Translations under genes and position numbers: made by a program
In this document: piece after piece, positions 7,557 to 16,514 of the stretch
How positions within the stretch are numbered: position 1 is the stretch's first letter
Layout: each line of letters starts with the position of its first letter
Virus record (IMG/VR): IMGVR_UViG_3300027746_000644
Span: 1 to 64,000 of that record
Length of the DNA: 64,000 nt
Direction: 5' to 3' (one strand)
Source: a virus
The notes under the pieces: model-generated
The model's database searches: none
What the model saw: only the letters and a program-made list of their open reading frames with translations
What the model was told of the DNA's origin: nothing

Positions 7557-8259
7557 ACTTTATATTTTTGGAGATAGTTTTTCAGTAAATTACGGACAGC
7601 CGTCTTTGATTCAGAGGTTTTTTGAAAAAACTACAATCTATGAACAACAACCGTCTTGGATACAGCAACTTTCTCAAAAATACAAAGTAAGGAATTTTTC
7701 TGAAGGCGGGTACAGTAACTCTCATATTTTTTTAAAATTTGTTGAAAATATAGATAGCATAACCAGCAACGATTTTGTTATTATTGGTTGGTCTGATGTA
7801 ACACGACCTTACGCAGATATAAAAATGACTCAGAAATTAAGAGAATTGTATATGGAATATTTTTACAGTCACAGGTTGCATAGAGAACACAGTAAAATGT
7901 ACATGAGCACGGTCAAAGAAATTCTTATCAAACGCAACATACCTCATTTGATTTTTTGGTCATTTCCTAGCTATTATGATAACGGTCCTTCGTGGACTTG
8001 TCGTGATCTAAATAACTTTGTTTACTGTGATGAGTTTGCAAATGAAATACGTCCTGCATTGATATATTTTTCAAGAATTGAATTAGATAGTAATCTCACT
8101 GTCCAGGAATATATTGAGTATATGGGTAACGATTCACGTCTTAATCATGTAGGCAACGCAACAGTTCATAACGAGTTATTCAAAATAGTAGTAGATGTGA
8201 TAGACGGAAAGTTATCCGGAATGATAGATTTAAAACAAAGGTTAGATAATGTCAAATAG
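7546..8259 (+). CDS. SGNH/GDSL-hydrolase-like protein (first copy)
   Basis: 237 residues from a GTG start at 7546, inside the 3' end of the radical SAM gene. The N-terminal strand and nucleophile motif is IFGDSFS (block I). NFSEGGYSNSH carries a possible block II Gly, and DSRLNHVGNATVH holds a candidate C-terminal catalytic His. SGNH hydrolases cleave acyl or acetyl esters, often on sugars, and phage versions are linked to glycan editing. Overlaps of 11 nt with both radical SAM neighbours indicate translational coupling, so it likely acts in the same pathway. Confidence 0.7.
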   Translation: MPCKLYIFGDSFSVNYGQPSLIQRFFEKTTIYEQQPSWIQQLSQKYKVRNFSEGGYSNSHIFLKFVENIDSITSNDFVIIGWSDVTRPYADIKMTQKLRELYMEYFYSHRLHREHSKMYMSTVKEILIKRNIPHLIFWSFPSYYDNGPSWTCRDLNNFVYCDEFANEIRPALIYFSRIELDSNLTVQEYIEYMGNDSRLNHVGNATVHNELFKIVVDVIDGKLSGMIDLKQRLDNVK

Positions 8260-9643
8260 TTATATGGATCGGGTCAAGTCCACACGAGATACGTTAAATG
8301 AAGTAGGACCGGGCTTCTGTCTAATGAAGTGGCGCAATGAAACCTTATACTTACACATGGGCGATAATCATAGTTGTTATCATCCACGACCACAGAAAAT
8401 TCCTCTAGCAGAAATTAAAATTGACGTTAGTGCATTACACAACACTAAGTGGAAAAAAGAACAACGTAAAACCATGTTAGAAGGTGGAAGACCTGAAGAA
8501 TGCTATTACTGTTGGAACATTGAGGACTTACAAGGTGAAAATTTTAGCGATAGAATGTTTCATAGTGCTAGCGGTTGGTTAGATGCTAAGAAAGAAACTG
8601 AATACATAAAATCTATTCCATGGGATACTAATGTCAATCCTATGTTCTTAGAAGTTAGTTTTGGCAATGGTTGCAATTTTAAATGCGGATATTGCTGTCC
8701 CCAAGCTAGTAGCTTATGGGTTGACGAAATTAAAAAACACGGTAACTACGATATAAGTTATAACCAATATGGCATCGAGTTTCTAGATCAAATGAAAGTG
8801 TATTCAGACGAAGAACCTAATCCGTACATTGATGCATTTTGGGAATGGTGGCCAAGCCTCAAACAAGATTTAAAAGTATTCCGGATAACGGGCGGGGAAC
8901 CATTAATTAATTCAAACACCTGGAAGCTATTAGATAAACTACGTATAGAACCAGTACCTGATCTAGAATTAAATCTTAATAGCAACATGGGTGTTAGCAA
9001 TGAGAAAGTTAAAAGGTTAAGCGAAACTGTTGATAAGTTATTAACAGAAAAACAAATTAAATCTTTTATGTTGTACACATCAATAGATGGCTGGGGCAGG
9101 CAAGCAGAGTACATGCGTCGAGGTTTAGATGTTGATCTTTGGGTAAAGAACTTAGAAACATTTTTAAACACTAATCCTGATTTCAAAGTTTCTTTTATGA
9201 TCACTTATAATATTTTAACTGTTGCTTCTTTTAGACCGTTATTAGAAAAAATATTAGAATTGCGTAAAAAATTTAACATTAACAACAATCGGATTAATTT
9301 TGATACACCATATCTTAAAGAACCTCCACACTGGATGATGAATTTGTTACCTGCAGAATTTGGCGCATACATTGATAAAGATTTAGACTTTATTAGAGAA
9401 AATATTACAAATAATTTTAATGGATTTGACGATCACGAGTATGAGAAATTAAAAAGAGTTAGAGATTATTTTTACGAAGGTGGTTCACGTATTACTCCAG
9501 AATTAGTTACTCAAGGTAGAATTGATTTTTATAAATTCTTTTCTGAATACGATTCTCGTAGCAATTTAAATCTAACAGAAACATTTCCGCTGTATGCAGA
9601 TTTTTATAATTTATGCAAGGACACGTATGAATCTAATCGATAA
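8249..9643 (+). CDS. radical SAM protein with N-terminal twitch-like Cys region (paralogue B)
   Basis: A 464-residue close relative of the protein at 6132. CNFKCGYC gives the cluster ligands Cys142, Cys146 and Cys149. TGGEPLI follows, and the N-terminal Cys region has HSCYHP and CYYCW. Shared segments (IKIDVSALHNT, KKEQRK, PYIDAFWEWWP versus PYVVAFWEWLP) indicate tandem duplication followed by separation by the SGNH gene. No C-terminal SPASM domain is seen. The reaction is unknown. Confidence 0.85.
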   Translation: MSNSYMDRVKSTRDTLNEVGPGFCLMKWRNETLYLHMGDNHSCYHPRPQKIPLAEIKIDVSALHNTKWKKEQRKTMLEGGRPEECYYCWNIEDLQGENFSDRMFHSASGWLDAKKETEYIKSIPWDTNVNPMFLEVSFGNGCNFKCGYCCPQASSLWVDEIKKHGNYDISYNQYGIEFLDQMKVYSDEEPNPYIDAFWEWWPSLKQDLKVFRITGGEPLINSNTWKLLDKLRIEPVPDLELNLNSNMGVSNEKVKRLSETVDKLLTEKQIKSFMLYTSIDGWGRQAEYMRRGLDVDLWVKNLETFLNTNPDFKVSFMITYNILTVASFRPLLEKILELRKKFNINNNRINFDTPYLKEPPHWMMNLLPAEFGAYIDKDLDFIRENITNNFNGFDDHEYEKLKRVRDYFYEGGSRITPELVTQGRIDFYKFFSEYDSRSNLNLTETFPLYADFYNLCKDTYESNR

Positions 9644-10826
9644 ACCTTTCTTCTGCGTGTTACCTTGGATTCATTTATATACAAATCCCGAAGGTAAAAT
9701 GTTGCCCTGTTGTGTTGCAGATAACTCCGCACCGTTTCCCATAATGTCTGAAGGTGAATTTCCAGTATTATTTAATAGTAAACCTATGAGAGAACTGAGA
9801 CAGAACATGTTAAATGATATTCCGTCAAAGACTTGTAATTATTGCTACAAGCTGGAAAAATACGGAACACATTCTCATCGTAAACATTCTAATGGCAAAT
9901 ACTTGTCTCATGATAATGTGCTTAAAATTATTGAAAATACCAATGACGACGGCACCATTGATGATATTAATATATTCTACTGGGATGTAAGATTTAGTAA
10001 TGTGTGTAACTATAAATGCAGAATGTGTGGGTCGCGTTACAGCACTAAATGGTATGAAGATGCTGACTTATTGGGCTGGAAAACAAACCCGAAAGATCCA
10101 ACTGTTAGTATTGCTAATATAAAGGAATTTTGCGATACTAATGCGTCTTATTTAAAAAGTATCAAATACATTTATTTTGCAGGCGGTGAGCCGTTAGTTC
10201 AGCCGGAGCACTACGAATTTTTAGACTGGTGTATTGAAAATAATGTAGATGCAGAATTATACTATCAAAGTAACGGCAGTATTTTAAAATATAGCAAGTA
10301 TGATATTTTTGATCTGTGGAGTAAATTCAAAAGAGTAACTTATAGTGTTTCATTAGATGGTCTAGGTGCCATGGGAGAATACATACGATCAGGATATAAT
10401 GATGCAAAAGTTGATAATAATTTAACTAAGATTTGCGAAGCATTTGGTTCTAACGAAGAAATAACAGTTAATGCAACCTTCATGGCTTACAATGCATTTT
10501 TTGCTATTGAATTTTTTGACCAAATGGAAAGCAAGCCGTGGGTTATGATGTCAAATGTTTATACTCAGTTGTTGATTGGTCCTGAACATTTACAACCTAA
10601 AGTATTACCTGTAGAATTAAAAAAACAAGCAATTGAAAAAATACTCAATTCTAAATGGTACGAAAAATATCCTAATAAATTTGAATCATTATTATCAAAT
10701 TTAAAAGAAGAGTCAACTCAAGAACTATGGAGTAAATTTAAACAATATACATTGGCTCTTGACGAACGTCGAAATGAAAATATACTAAATTATTTTTCAG
10801 AGTTAGGGCCTTACTATAATGACTAG
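9627..10826 (+). CDS. radical SAM protein with N-terminal twitch-like domain (third copy)
   Basis: 399 residues from ATG 9627, which has an aagga Shine-Dalgarno and lies 17 nt inside the preceding gene; an earlier in-frame ATG at 9594 lacks one. The N-terminal FFCVLPWIHLYTNPEGKMLP followed by CC is typical of twitch/SPASM half-domains, and KTCNYC follows. The radical SAM motif is CNYKCRMC (Cys127, Cys131, Cys134), with AGGEPL after it. It is less similar to the first two copies than they are to each other. It probably acts on a product or partner of the same pathway. Confidence 0.85.
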   Translation: MNLIDKPFFCVLPWIHLYTNPEGKMLPCCVADNSAPFPIMSEGEFPVLFNSKPMRELRQNMLNDIPSKTCNYCYKLEKYGTHSHRKHSNGKYLSHDNVLKIIENTNDDGTIDDINIFYWDVRFSNVCNYKCRMCGSRYSTKWYEDADLLGWKTNPKDPTVSIANIKEFCDTNASYLKSIKYIYFAGGEPLVQPEHYEFLDWCIENNVDAELYYQSNGSILKYSKYDIFDLWSKFKRVTYSVSLDGLGAMGEYIRSGYNDAKVDNNLTKICEAFGSNEEITVNATFMAYNAFFAIEFFDQMESKPWVMMSNVYTQLLIGPEHLQPKVLPVELKKQAIEKILNSKWYEKYPNKFESLLSNLKEESTQELWSKFKQYTLALDERRNENILNYFSELGPYYND

Positions 10827-12027
10827 ATGCATTAATGCAGAGCTTGGATTACGCATAAACACCGATGGCACTTGTAAACATTGTTGTATGCAAAAAGAAA
10901 ATTTAAAAAGTTCTGAAACTGGAAAAGAATTTAAAATTAGTTCTGATAAATTTATTGATATTTTATCAAGTAAACATTCAGTGGCGATACAAACCGATTT
11001 GAAAAACGGTATTCAACATCCTGCATGTTCTCTATGCTGGGAAGAAGAATCGTCGGGCAAAGACTCAAAACGAATTAGAGATAACAAGCAATATAATCAC
11101 TTGTTTGATTCTAATATAACTGCTCCTTCATTTTTAGATGTAAGTATGGGGACCACATGTAATATCAAATGTAGAACATGCGGGCCTTTTAATAGTAGTC
11201 AGTGGAATGATGAATGGCAAGCGGCTGGGTACTTTAAAGGCACTACTGACAAATATAAAATAATGTTGCAATCGTTTAATCACAGTTTTGATGACGATAG
11301 CTTATTTTGGAGTGAATTTGAAAACAATATAGGAAACATTACACATATTGACTTTTACGGTGGCGAGCCGTTTCTAGTTAAAAAGCAGTGGGATCTTATG
11401 AAGTCAGCGGTTGCTACCGGAATTGCTAAAAATATCACAGTGCATTACAATACTAATGGAACTGTATGGGATGACGACAAAGTTGATATATTAAAACACT
11501 TTAAAGCAGTTAATATTGATTTTAGTATAGATGGTATCTATGATAAACTTACTTACATACGGTATCCAGCAGATTGGAACACAGTATTTGGTAACTATTT
11601 AAAGTTACAAGAAATAGAAAAGAAATATCCAAACTTTCATTCTTCTGTTTGTTGTACAGTGAGTACATTTAACATATACGATATAGATGAAATAATGGAA
11701 TTCTTTAGTCGATATACAAAAAATTTATATTTAAATTTAGTACATGGTCCGGAACATCATTGCATTAAGAATATTCCAGAGTCGTTAAAACAAAAGATAA
11801 CTGATAAGTTAAAAAATACAGTAAAAAAAGATTGGGCTGGATATTATACCTTTGCTAGTACTATAGAATTTATGAACGGTACTGCATGCCATATGCCTAA
11901 ATGGGATAAATTTCTAAAAACAACGCTCTGGCACGACCAATATCGTCAACAAGATTTTAAAGAAACTTTTCCCAAGTTTTATAAATTAATAAAAGAAGAA
12001 AATTATGAAATATCTATGGAAAGATAG
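10819..12027 (+). CDS. radical SAM protein with N-terminal twitch-like domain (fourth copy)
   Basis: A 402-residue protein with RINTDGTCKHCCMQ and CSLCWEEE in the N-terminal half, giving auxiliary-cluster Cys candidates 4, 19, 22, 23, 70 and 73. The radical SAM motif CNIKCRTC is at Cys114, Cys118 and Cys121, and YGGEPFL follows. The start overlaps the upstream stop by 8 nt. Layout matches the third copy, and the substrate is unknown. A run of four proteins with the same domain order is unusual in a phage. Confidence 0.85.
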   Translation: MTRCINAELGLRINTDGTCKHCCMQKENLKSSETGKEFKISSDKFIDILSSKHSVAIQTDLKNGIQHPACSLCWEEESSGKDSKRIRDNKQYNHLFDSNITAPSFLDVSMGTTCNIKCRTCGPFNSSQWNDEWQAAGYFKGTTDKYKIMLQSFNHSFDDDSLFWSEFENNIGNITHIDFYGGEPFLVKKQWDLMKSAVATGIAKNITVHYNTNGTVWDDDKVDILKHFKAVNIDFSIDGIYDKLTYIRYPADWNTVFGNYLKLQEIEKKYPNFHSSVCCTVSTFNIYDIDEIMEFFSRYTKNLYLNLVHGPEHHCIKNIPESLKQKITDKLKNTVKKDWAGYYTFASTIEFMNGTACHMPKWDKFLKTTLWHDQYRQQDFKETFPKFYKLIKEENYEISMER

Positions 12028-13237
12028 TACAGTTAAATTATTGCATATTGAGCTTACAAACTTTTGCAATGCCGCATGTCCATTTTGTCCTCGATTTGTG
12101 GATGCTACTGATATCTTACGCCCTGATATTAATTTGGATCAAATGACCATTGAGCAGTTTAAAGAGTGGTTTCCAAAAGAAGTACTAATTGATGTTCATC
12201 GAATTTTATTCTGCGGCACACACGGCGATCCTATGATGGCTAGGGATTTGTTAGATATTGTTCGATACATACGAGAAACTGCTCCGCATTTAAATATCAT
12301 GTTTAATACAAATGGTGGCATGCGCAAGCCTGAATTTTGGAGTGAGCTAGGTAATTTATTAAAAGTCCATCCAGCTGGCAATGTTACATTCAGCATTGAC
12401 GGCTTGGAGGACACTAATCACCTATATCGACGAAATGTAAAATGGGACATACTCATTGATAATGTAAAAGCATACACAGATACTGGCGCAAATGCATCGT
12501 GGGATTTTTTAACCTTTAAACACAACGAACATCAACTACAAGAAGCAGAAGCTCTTTCAAAAGAACTAAAAATTAAAAACTTTTTAGTTAAACGTGCATT
12601 GGGATTTGAAGAAGGCGACGGCGGTTTTAAAGCCAGGGGCATATATGACAGAGACGGAAATCTTGATTACATTATAGAGCCGCCATCAGAACAAAGCCTA
12701 GTCAATGTTAATGAATATAAAGATGCTAAAAAATCAGTGTCGCAGACTATAAATCTTAGTTATTTAAAAACTATGAAAGAAACCAAAGTACATGCTGGAG
12801 TAACGGAAAAACTAGCAAATTTTTCTCACGAAAATGTTCCGCATTGGAACACGTATGTGCTGGAATACGATCATCACGAAATTAAATGTAAAAGTGATTG
12901 TTCAAAAAATAGTGAAAAAACATTAACAGAAGTTTATGTCAGTTGTCACGGTATAGTGTATCCATGTTGCTATGTAGGAACTCGTGTGGAAAGTTCGATA
13001 GATCTTTATGAAGATACACAATTACGGTATGCATTAAAAAATGCAGGCCTTGAAAATTTTAGCCTTAAAAAGAAGTCATTAAAAGATATTGTTAATGGCG
13101 GATTTTTAGATTCAGTGTTTACTGCATCTTGGGAGTTGCCGTCAACTAAAGACGGCAAGCTATCATACTGTGCTATGACTTGTGGCGAAAAAAGTCAAAT
13201 TGATAAAATTTATGTAAATCCAAAATGGAAATCTTGA
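12005..13237 (+). CDS. radical SAM/SPASM-type protein (fifth copy)
   Basis: 410 residues with the opposite layout to its neighbours. The radical SAM motif is at the very N-terminus (CNAACPFC: Cys21, Cys25, Cys28), and a Cys-rich C-terminal region follows (KCKSDC, VYVSCHGIVYPCCY, YCAMTC), typical of a SPASM or twitch auxiliary-cluster domain. The GGEP motif is replaced by CGTHGDPM. SPASM proteins often modify peptides or sugars. It overlaps the upstream gene by 23 nt and the downstream SGNH gene by 13 nt, which places it in the same operon. Confidence 0.85.
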   Translation: MKYLWKDSTVKLLHIELTNFCNAACPFCPRFVDATDILRPDINLDQMTIEQFKEWFPKEVLIDVHRILFCGTHGDPMMARDLLDIVRYIRETAPHLNIMFNTNGGMRKPEFWSELGNLLKVHPAGNVTFSIDGLEDTNHLYRRNVKWDILIDNVKAYTDTGANASWDFLTFKHNEHQLQEAEALSKELKIKNFLVKRALGFEEGDGGFKARGIYDRDGNLDYIIEPPSEQSLVNVNEYKDAKKSVSQTINLSYLKTMKETKVHAGVTEKLANFSHENVPHWNTYVLEYDHHEIKCKSDCSKNSEKTLTEVYVSCHGIVYPCCYVGTRVESSIDLYEDTQLRYALKNAGLENFSLKKKSLKDIVNGGFLDSVFTASWELPSTKDGKLSYCAMTCGEKSQIDKIYVNPKWKS

Positions 13238-14025
13238 ATAATATTAACAGAATAGTTGCATATGGGTGCAGTTACACAGCAGGCGATGAACTGCTAGATC
13301 ACGAAATTCTAGGAATGTCTTTTGATAATTGTAACAAGTTTAAAAAAAAATTTGCAACTGTTTTAGATTTCAATAACTATTCATTAAACGGCCAAACAAT
13401 ATTTAAATTAATAAAAAACGATGATCGTAATAGAGGTGTTTCATGGGCAGGTCAGCTGGCTAAATTATCCAGTAAAACATTTGAAAACAGAGCCATTGGA
13501 GGTTCTTCAATAGAGGAGCATTATTATTCAATAGTGCGAGATCTATCAAATAATCAAATTGTCCAAACAGATTTAGTATTAGTTGGTCTAACAATACCTG
13601 ATAGAATTTTTATATACCCCACCGGATCAGATAAACCACATTCCAAACTGTTATCAAATACATGGCAGTGGAGTGACCCTAAATTAAAAGAATACGCTGT
13701 TAATTATTTTTTTACAGATTTTTCGATTATTTTAAATTATTATAAAACATTGAAACTACTAAGCACTCTTAGTACTAAAATTAATATAAGAGTACAGCCC
13801 ATGCGACCTTCTGTGATTCCTGGGCATAACTTTTTTAAATACAAATCAGATATTTTAGAGTTGAACAACTATGTTAATACAGTGTGGCATGATTGCCAAA
13901 GTATTTTTATTGACTCCGATTACAATTCAACATTAACTGAAAATAGCGGCGACCTATGCGGGTTTGGTCATCAAAATGTACAGAGTCACATTAACTTAGC
14001 TGAAAAACTTTTAAAAAATTTATAA
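13225..14025 (+). CDS. SGNH/GDSL-hydrolase-like protein (second copy)
   Basis: 266 residues. Block I is YGCSYTAGDELL, with Ser as the likely nucleophile. NRAIGGSSIEEH fits the block II Gly, and CGFGHQNVQSHINLAEKLL near the C-terminus holds the candidate catalytic His. This order is usual for SGNH proteins in marine T4-like phages. It overlaps the SPASM gene by 13 nt. The codons are strikingly AT-rich, as in the next two genes. A role in deacylating a glycan made by the island is plausible but not shown. Confidence 0.7.
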   Translation: MEILNNINRIVAYGCSYTAGDELLDHEILGMSFDNCNKFKKKFATVLDFNNYSLNGQTIFKLIKNDDRNRGVSWAGQLAKLSSKTFENRAIGGSSIEEHYYSIVRDLSNNQIVQTDLVLVGLTIPDRIFIYPTGSDKPHSKLLSNTWQWSDPKLKEYAVNYFFTDFSIILNYYKTLKLLSTLSTKINIRVQPMRPSVIPGHNFFKYKSDILELNNYVNTVWHDCQSIFIDSDYNSTLTENSGDLCGFGHQNVQSHINLAEKLLKNL

Positions 14026-14026
14026 T

Positions 14027-15205
14027 ATGATTAATTTTATATTTCCAGATTATGATTATAATTTTTCAAAATATAATCTAAATTATAACACATTTACCAA
14101 AGAAAACCCGCACGACCCCTGGACATTAGAGTGGCTATTATATCAAAGTAACATAACATTTACTAAATCAATTACACCAAAAACTGATAATGATTATGTA
14201 TTGTTTAATCTAGCAGGGCCTGGAGATTATAGAGATTTTCAAAATGTGCCAGATAAAATTTGGGATTATATTAATCAACATGACAATGTAAATTTAATTT
14301 TATATCACGGCATTGAAGCAACTTCGCGCTCAGTGTACCAAAAACCTTGGAACAATTTAGAAATTATTCTACAAGAAAAAAATATATTACCTAACAAAGT
14401 ATTTTATATCACCGGTGATATCATTGCTCCGTTAAAATATAAACAAAGCAACAGTGATTATTTTTCAAAAATAAATGTATTAGGGTTGGATGTATTTGAA
14501 ATGATGCATATGCATCGCCATTTTAGAGCCTCGGGGTTTAATTTCTTAGAATCAATTGAGCAGTATTGCAGTCAAAAGAAAGAAAAAAAGTTTTTAAATT
14601 TAAACAACATCATGCGGCCGCATCGTCGTGCATTACTATTTTATCTTAAAAAAAATAATTTATTAGATGAAGGCTTTGTGAGTAGCCTTGAGTGGAGAAG
14701 TAATGGGATGGATAATGTGTGTAAGAATACATTTAACTTTCATTATAATTTTGATGATTCTGACTACGAAGATTTTTTAAAGATTAACGATACTATAATA
14801 ACATTAGATTCTCTTGGAAATCAAGCATCTGACAAAGAATTGTATATCAACAGCTATTACAGCCTTGTCACCGAGACACAAACATCAAAGGATTTGCTTT
14901 TCATAACAGAAAAGACTTACAAACCAATCTTAATGGGGCATCCGTTTATGATATTGGGATGTCCCAATTCACTATCATATCTTAAAAATAACGGATATTA
15001 TACCTTTCCGGAATTGTTTGACGAGTCTTACGATAGCTGTCTAATGGAGAAAGATCGATTAAAAATTATAATTGACAATTTAAAAAGAGATGTGGTCATA
15101 ACTGATGCAATTTATGAAAAACTAAAACATAACCAACGATTGTTTTTAAAGCAACCAACATTGCATACTAACAAACATAGTCTTATGCAGTTTCTTGTAA
15201 AGTGA
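14027..15205 (+). CDS. putative glycosyltransferase (GT10-like C-terminal motif)
   Basis: A 392-residue protein. The C-terminal third has SLVTETQ, FITEKTYKPILMGHPF and then DESYD, resembling the nucleotide-sugar-binding end of fucosyltransferase-type (GT10/GT-B) proteins, where YxTEK is followed by a small-residue loop. The N-terminal half is unlike anything I recognise. It follows the SGNH gene by one base and precedes a sugar-nucleotide pathway, so sugar transfer is a reasonable guess. Its 3' end overlaps a convergent - strand gene by 23 nt. Confidence 0.5.
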   Translation: MINFIFPDYDYNFSKYNLNYNTFTKENPHDPWTLEWLLYQSNITFTKSITPKTDNDYVLFNLAGPGDYRDFQNVPDKIWDYINQHDNVNLILYHGIEATSRSVYQKPWNNLEIILQEKNILPNKVFYITGDIIAPLKYKQSNSDYFSKINVLGLDVFEMMHMHRHFRASGFNFLESIEQYCSQKKEKKFLNLNNIMRPHRRALLFYLKKNNLLDEGFVSSLEWRSNGMDNVCKNTFNFHYNFDDSDYEDFLKINDTIITLDSLGNQASDKELYINSYYSLVTETQTSKDLLFITEKTYKPILMGHPFMILGCPNSLSYLKNNGYYTFPELFDESYDSCLMEKDRLKIIIDNLKRDVVITDAIYEKLKHNQRLFLKQPTLHTNKHSLMQFLVK

Positions 15206-16043
15206 TATTGATATGTGAGTTGGTAAAATCATCGCTAGACACTAGGGTTTTTATTAATTTTTTTTGATCAGTAGACAATGTGCCAATAGGAACAAAACCA
15301 ATTTTACCAGTATAATTGTCTTTTAACAACCATTCTTGAAAACGAGGATCCTTCCAAAAGTTTTTGAGATCGTCGTTATAATCAATGCAAACTCCGCAAT
15401 AACTGACATGGCAATTACTGATATCCCAACTGTTTGATGTATCTTCATTGAAATATGAAAAAAGAAAATCTTTGCCTGTTATATGTTTAATTGCATAAAC
15501 ATCTGCGTTCCAGGTAACTAAATCGCTATAAGGAACACAATCAATAATTGTAGTCTTATCTAAATTACTACACTGTAGTTCCAAGCAATTAATTTTTTGA
15601 TTACCCCATGCCTGTATAGTTGGATTTATGATGTATGGCTCCAGCATATGGCATTGATCGTTGATTTCATTTATTAGACTAAGAATATTATCATTAATTA
15701 AAACACGTTTTCCATAGAACGTTTTATGCTGAAACATATTTGTAAATATTCTATGCAGTATATTTGTATAATAGTTATAGCTTGTAATATCATAGGTTTC
15801 CGGAAGTTGCACAGTGTCAAGTTCATTTATTTCTGACAGTAATTTGTAATAAGCAGACCTTAACGCTTGCCAATGTGTGTCAACTTCTTTTTGATTCCAA
15901 TTATTATCAGCACAAGGCCATGTTTTTGGGATTATATCCCACCCTTTGACATTTGGCATTTTCTTAATGAGTTGATCTGTAAATCCGTTTGATATTATAT
16001 CAACTGATATACTCAAATTATTTAATTCTATAACTGCTTGCAT
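15183..16043 (-). CDS. conserved unknown protein on the opposite strand
   Basis: A 286-residue protein with an AT-rich gene and no motif I can assign. It contains scattered Cys residues (a CHVSYCGVC segment could bind a metal) and many Trp residues. It lies between the glycosyltransferase-like gene and the isochorismatase-like gene, but faces the other way. Its start is 14 nt from the next + strand ATG, with a TATAAATA box between them pointing to the + strand. Being within the island suggests a linked function, but nothing in the protein confirms it. Confidence 0.6.
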   Translation of the reverse strand: MQAVIELNNLSISVDIISNGFTDQLIKKMPNVKGWDIIPKTWPCADNNWNQKEVDTHWQALRSAYYKLLSEINELDTVQLPETYDITSYNYYTNILHRIFTNMFQHKTFYGKRVLINDNILSLINEINDQCHMLEPYIINPTIQAWGNQKINCLELQCSNLDKTTIIDCVPYSDLVTWNADVYAIKHITGKDFLFSYFNEDTSNSWDISNCHVSYCGVCIDYNDDLKNFWKDPRFQEWLLKDNYTGKIGFVPIGTLSTDQKKLIKTLVSSDDFTNSHINITLQETA

Positions 16044-16051
16044 TATAAATA
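16044..16051 (+). promoter_or_regulatory. late promoter TATAAATA
   Basis: An exact T4 late -10 box, 6 nt before the ATG at 16058. Since T4 late transcripts start about 6 nt past the box, the mRNA would be leaderless or nearly so. It separates the divergent genes at 15183-16043 and 16058. Confidence 0.65.
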
Positions 16052-16057
16052 CCCTGT

Positions 16058-16507
16058 ATGAAAAATTACTTAATTGTTGTCATGGATGTTGGAGATCCTG
16101 CATATTTAGATTCCTATAATGAGGATCTAGAAACCAATGATAAATTTATCTCTTATTTAAACGAAAAATTATTTTGGTTGGCAAAGAATGGCTCCACTAT
16201 AGTGTTTTCAAATTTTGTTGGAAAAACACACCCATTATTGACTATAGAGCCCGCCGAGCAAACAACATCGATAGACATTTTGGTAGATTTTATAAAAAAT
16301 AGAAATTTTGAAAAAATTGTCTATGTTGGATTACATTGGCCTGTGTGTAGCCATAACGGTAGATCAACCAGCAGTCATGCATTACAAGCAGTTACGAACA
16401 ATGACAACATATATGTTTGTCCTTTTTTAAGCAGGCCAGTGTACAAGTTGTACGGAGGAATTCCTCCGACTGATAACGATACAAAAATTAAACAAATTAT
16501 GTTATAG
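16058..16507 (+). CDS. possible isochorismatase-like cysteine hydrolase
   Basis: 149 residues. The N-terminal strand VVMDVGD resembles the catalytic-Asp strand of the isochorismatase-like family. KIVYVGLHWPVC (Cys about 108) resembles the strand and turn carrying the nucleophilic Cys. The spacing fits, but the sequences around these sites are far from classical members. It lies directly before a nucleotide-sugar dehydrogenase with 7 nt between, so it probably shares its transcript. The family call is tentative; a small Rossmann-like protein is the alternative. Confidence 0.45.
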   Translation: MKNYLIVVMDVGDPAYLDSYNEDLETNDKFISYLNEKLFWLAKNGSTIVFSNFVGKTHPLLTIEPAEQTTSIDILVDFIKNRNFEKIVYVGLHWPVCSHNGRSTSSHALQAVTNNDNIYVCPFLSRPVYKLYGGIPPTDNDTKIKQIML

Positions 16508-16514
16508 GAAAAAT

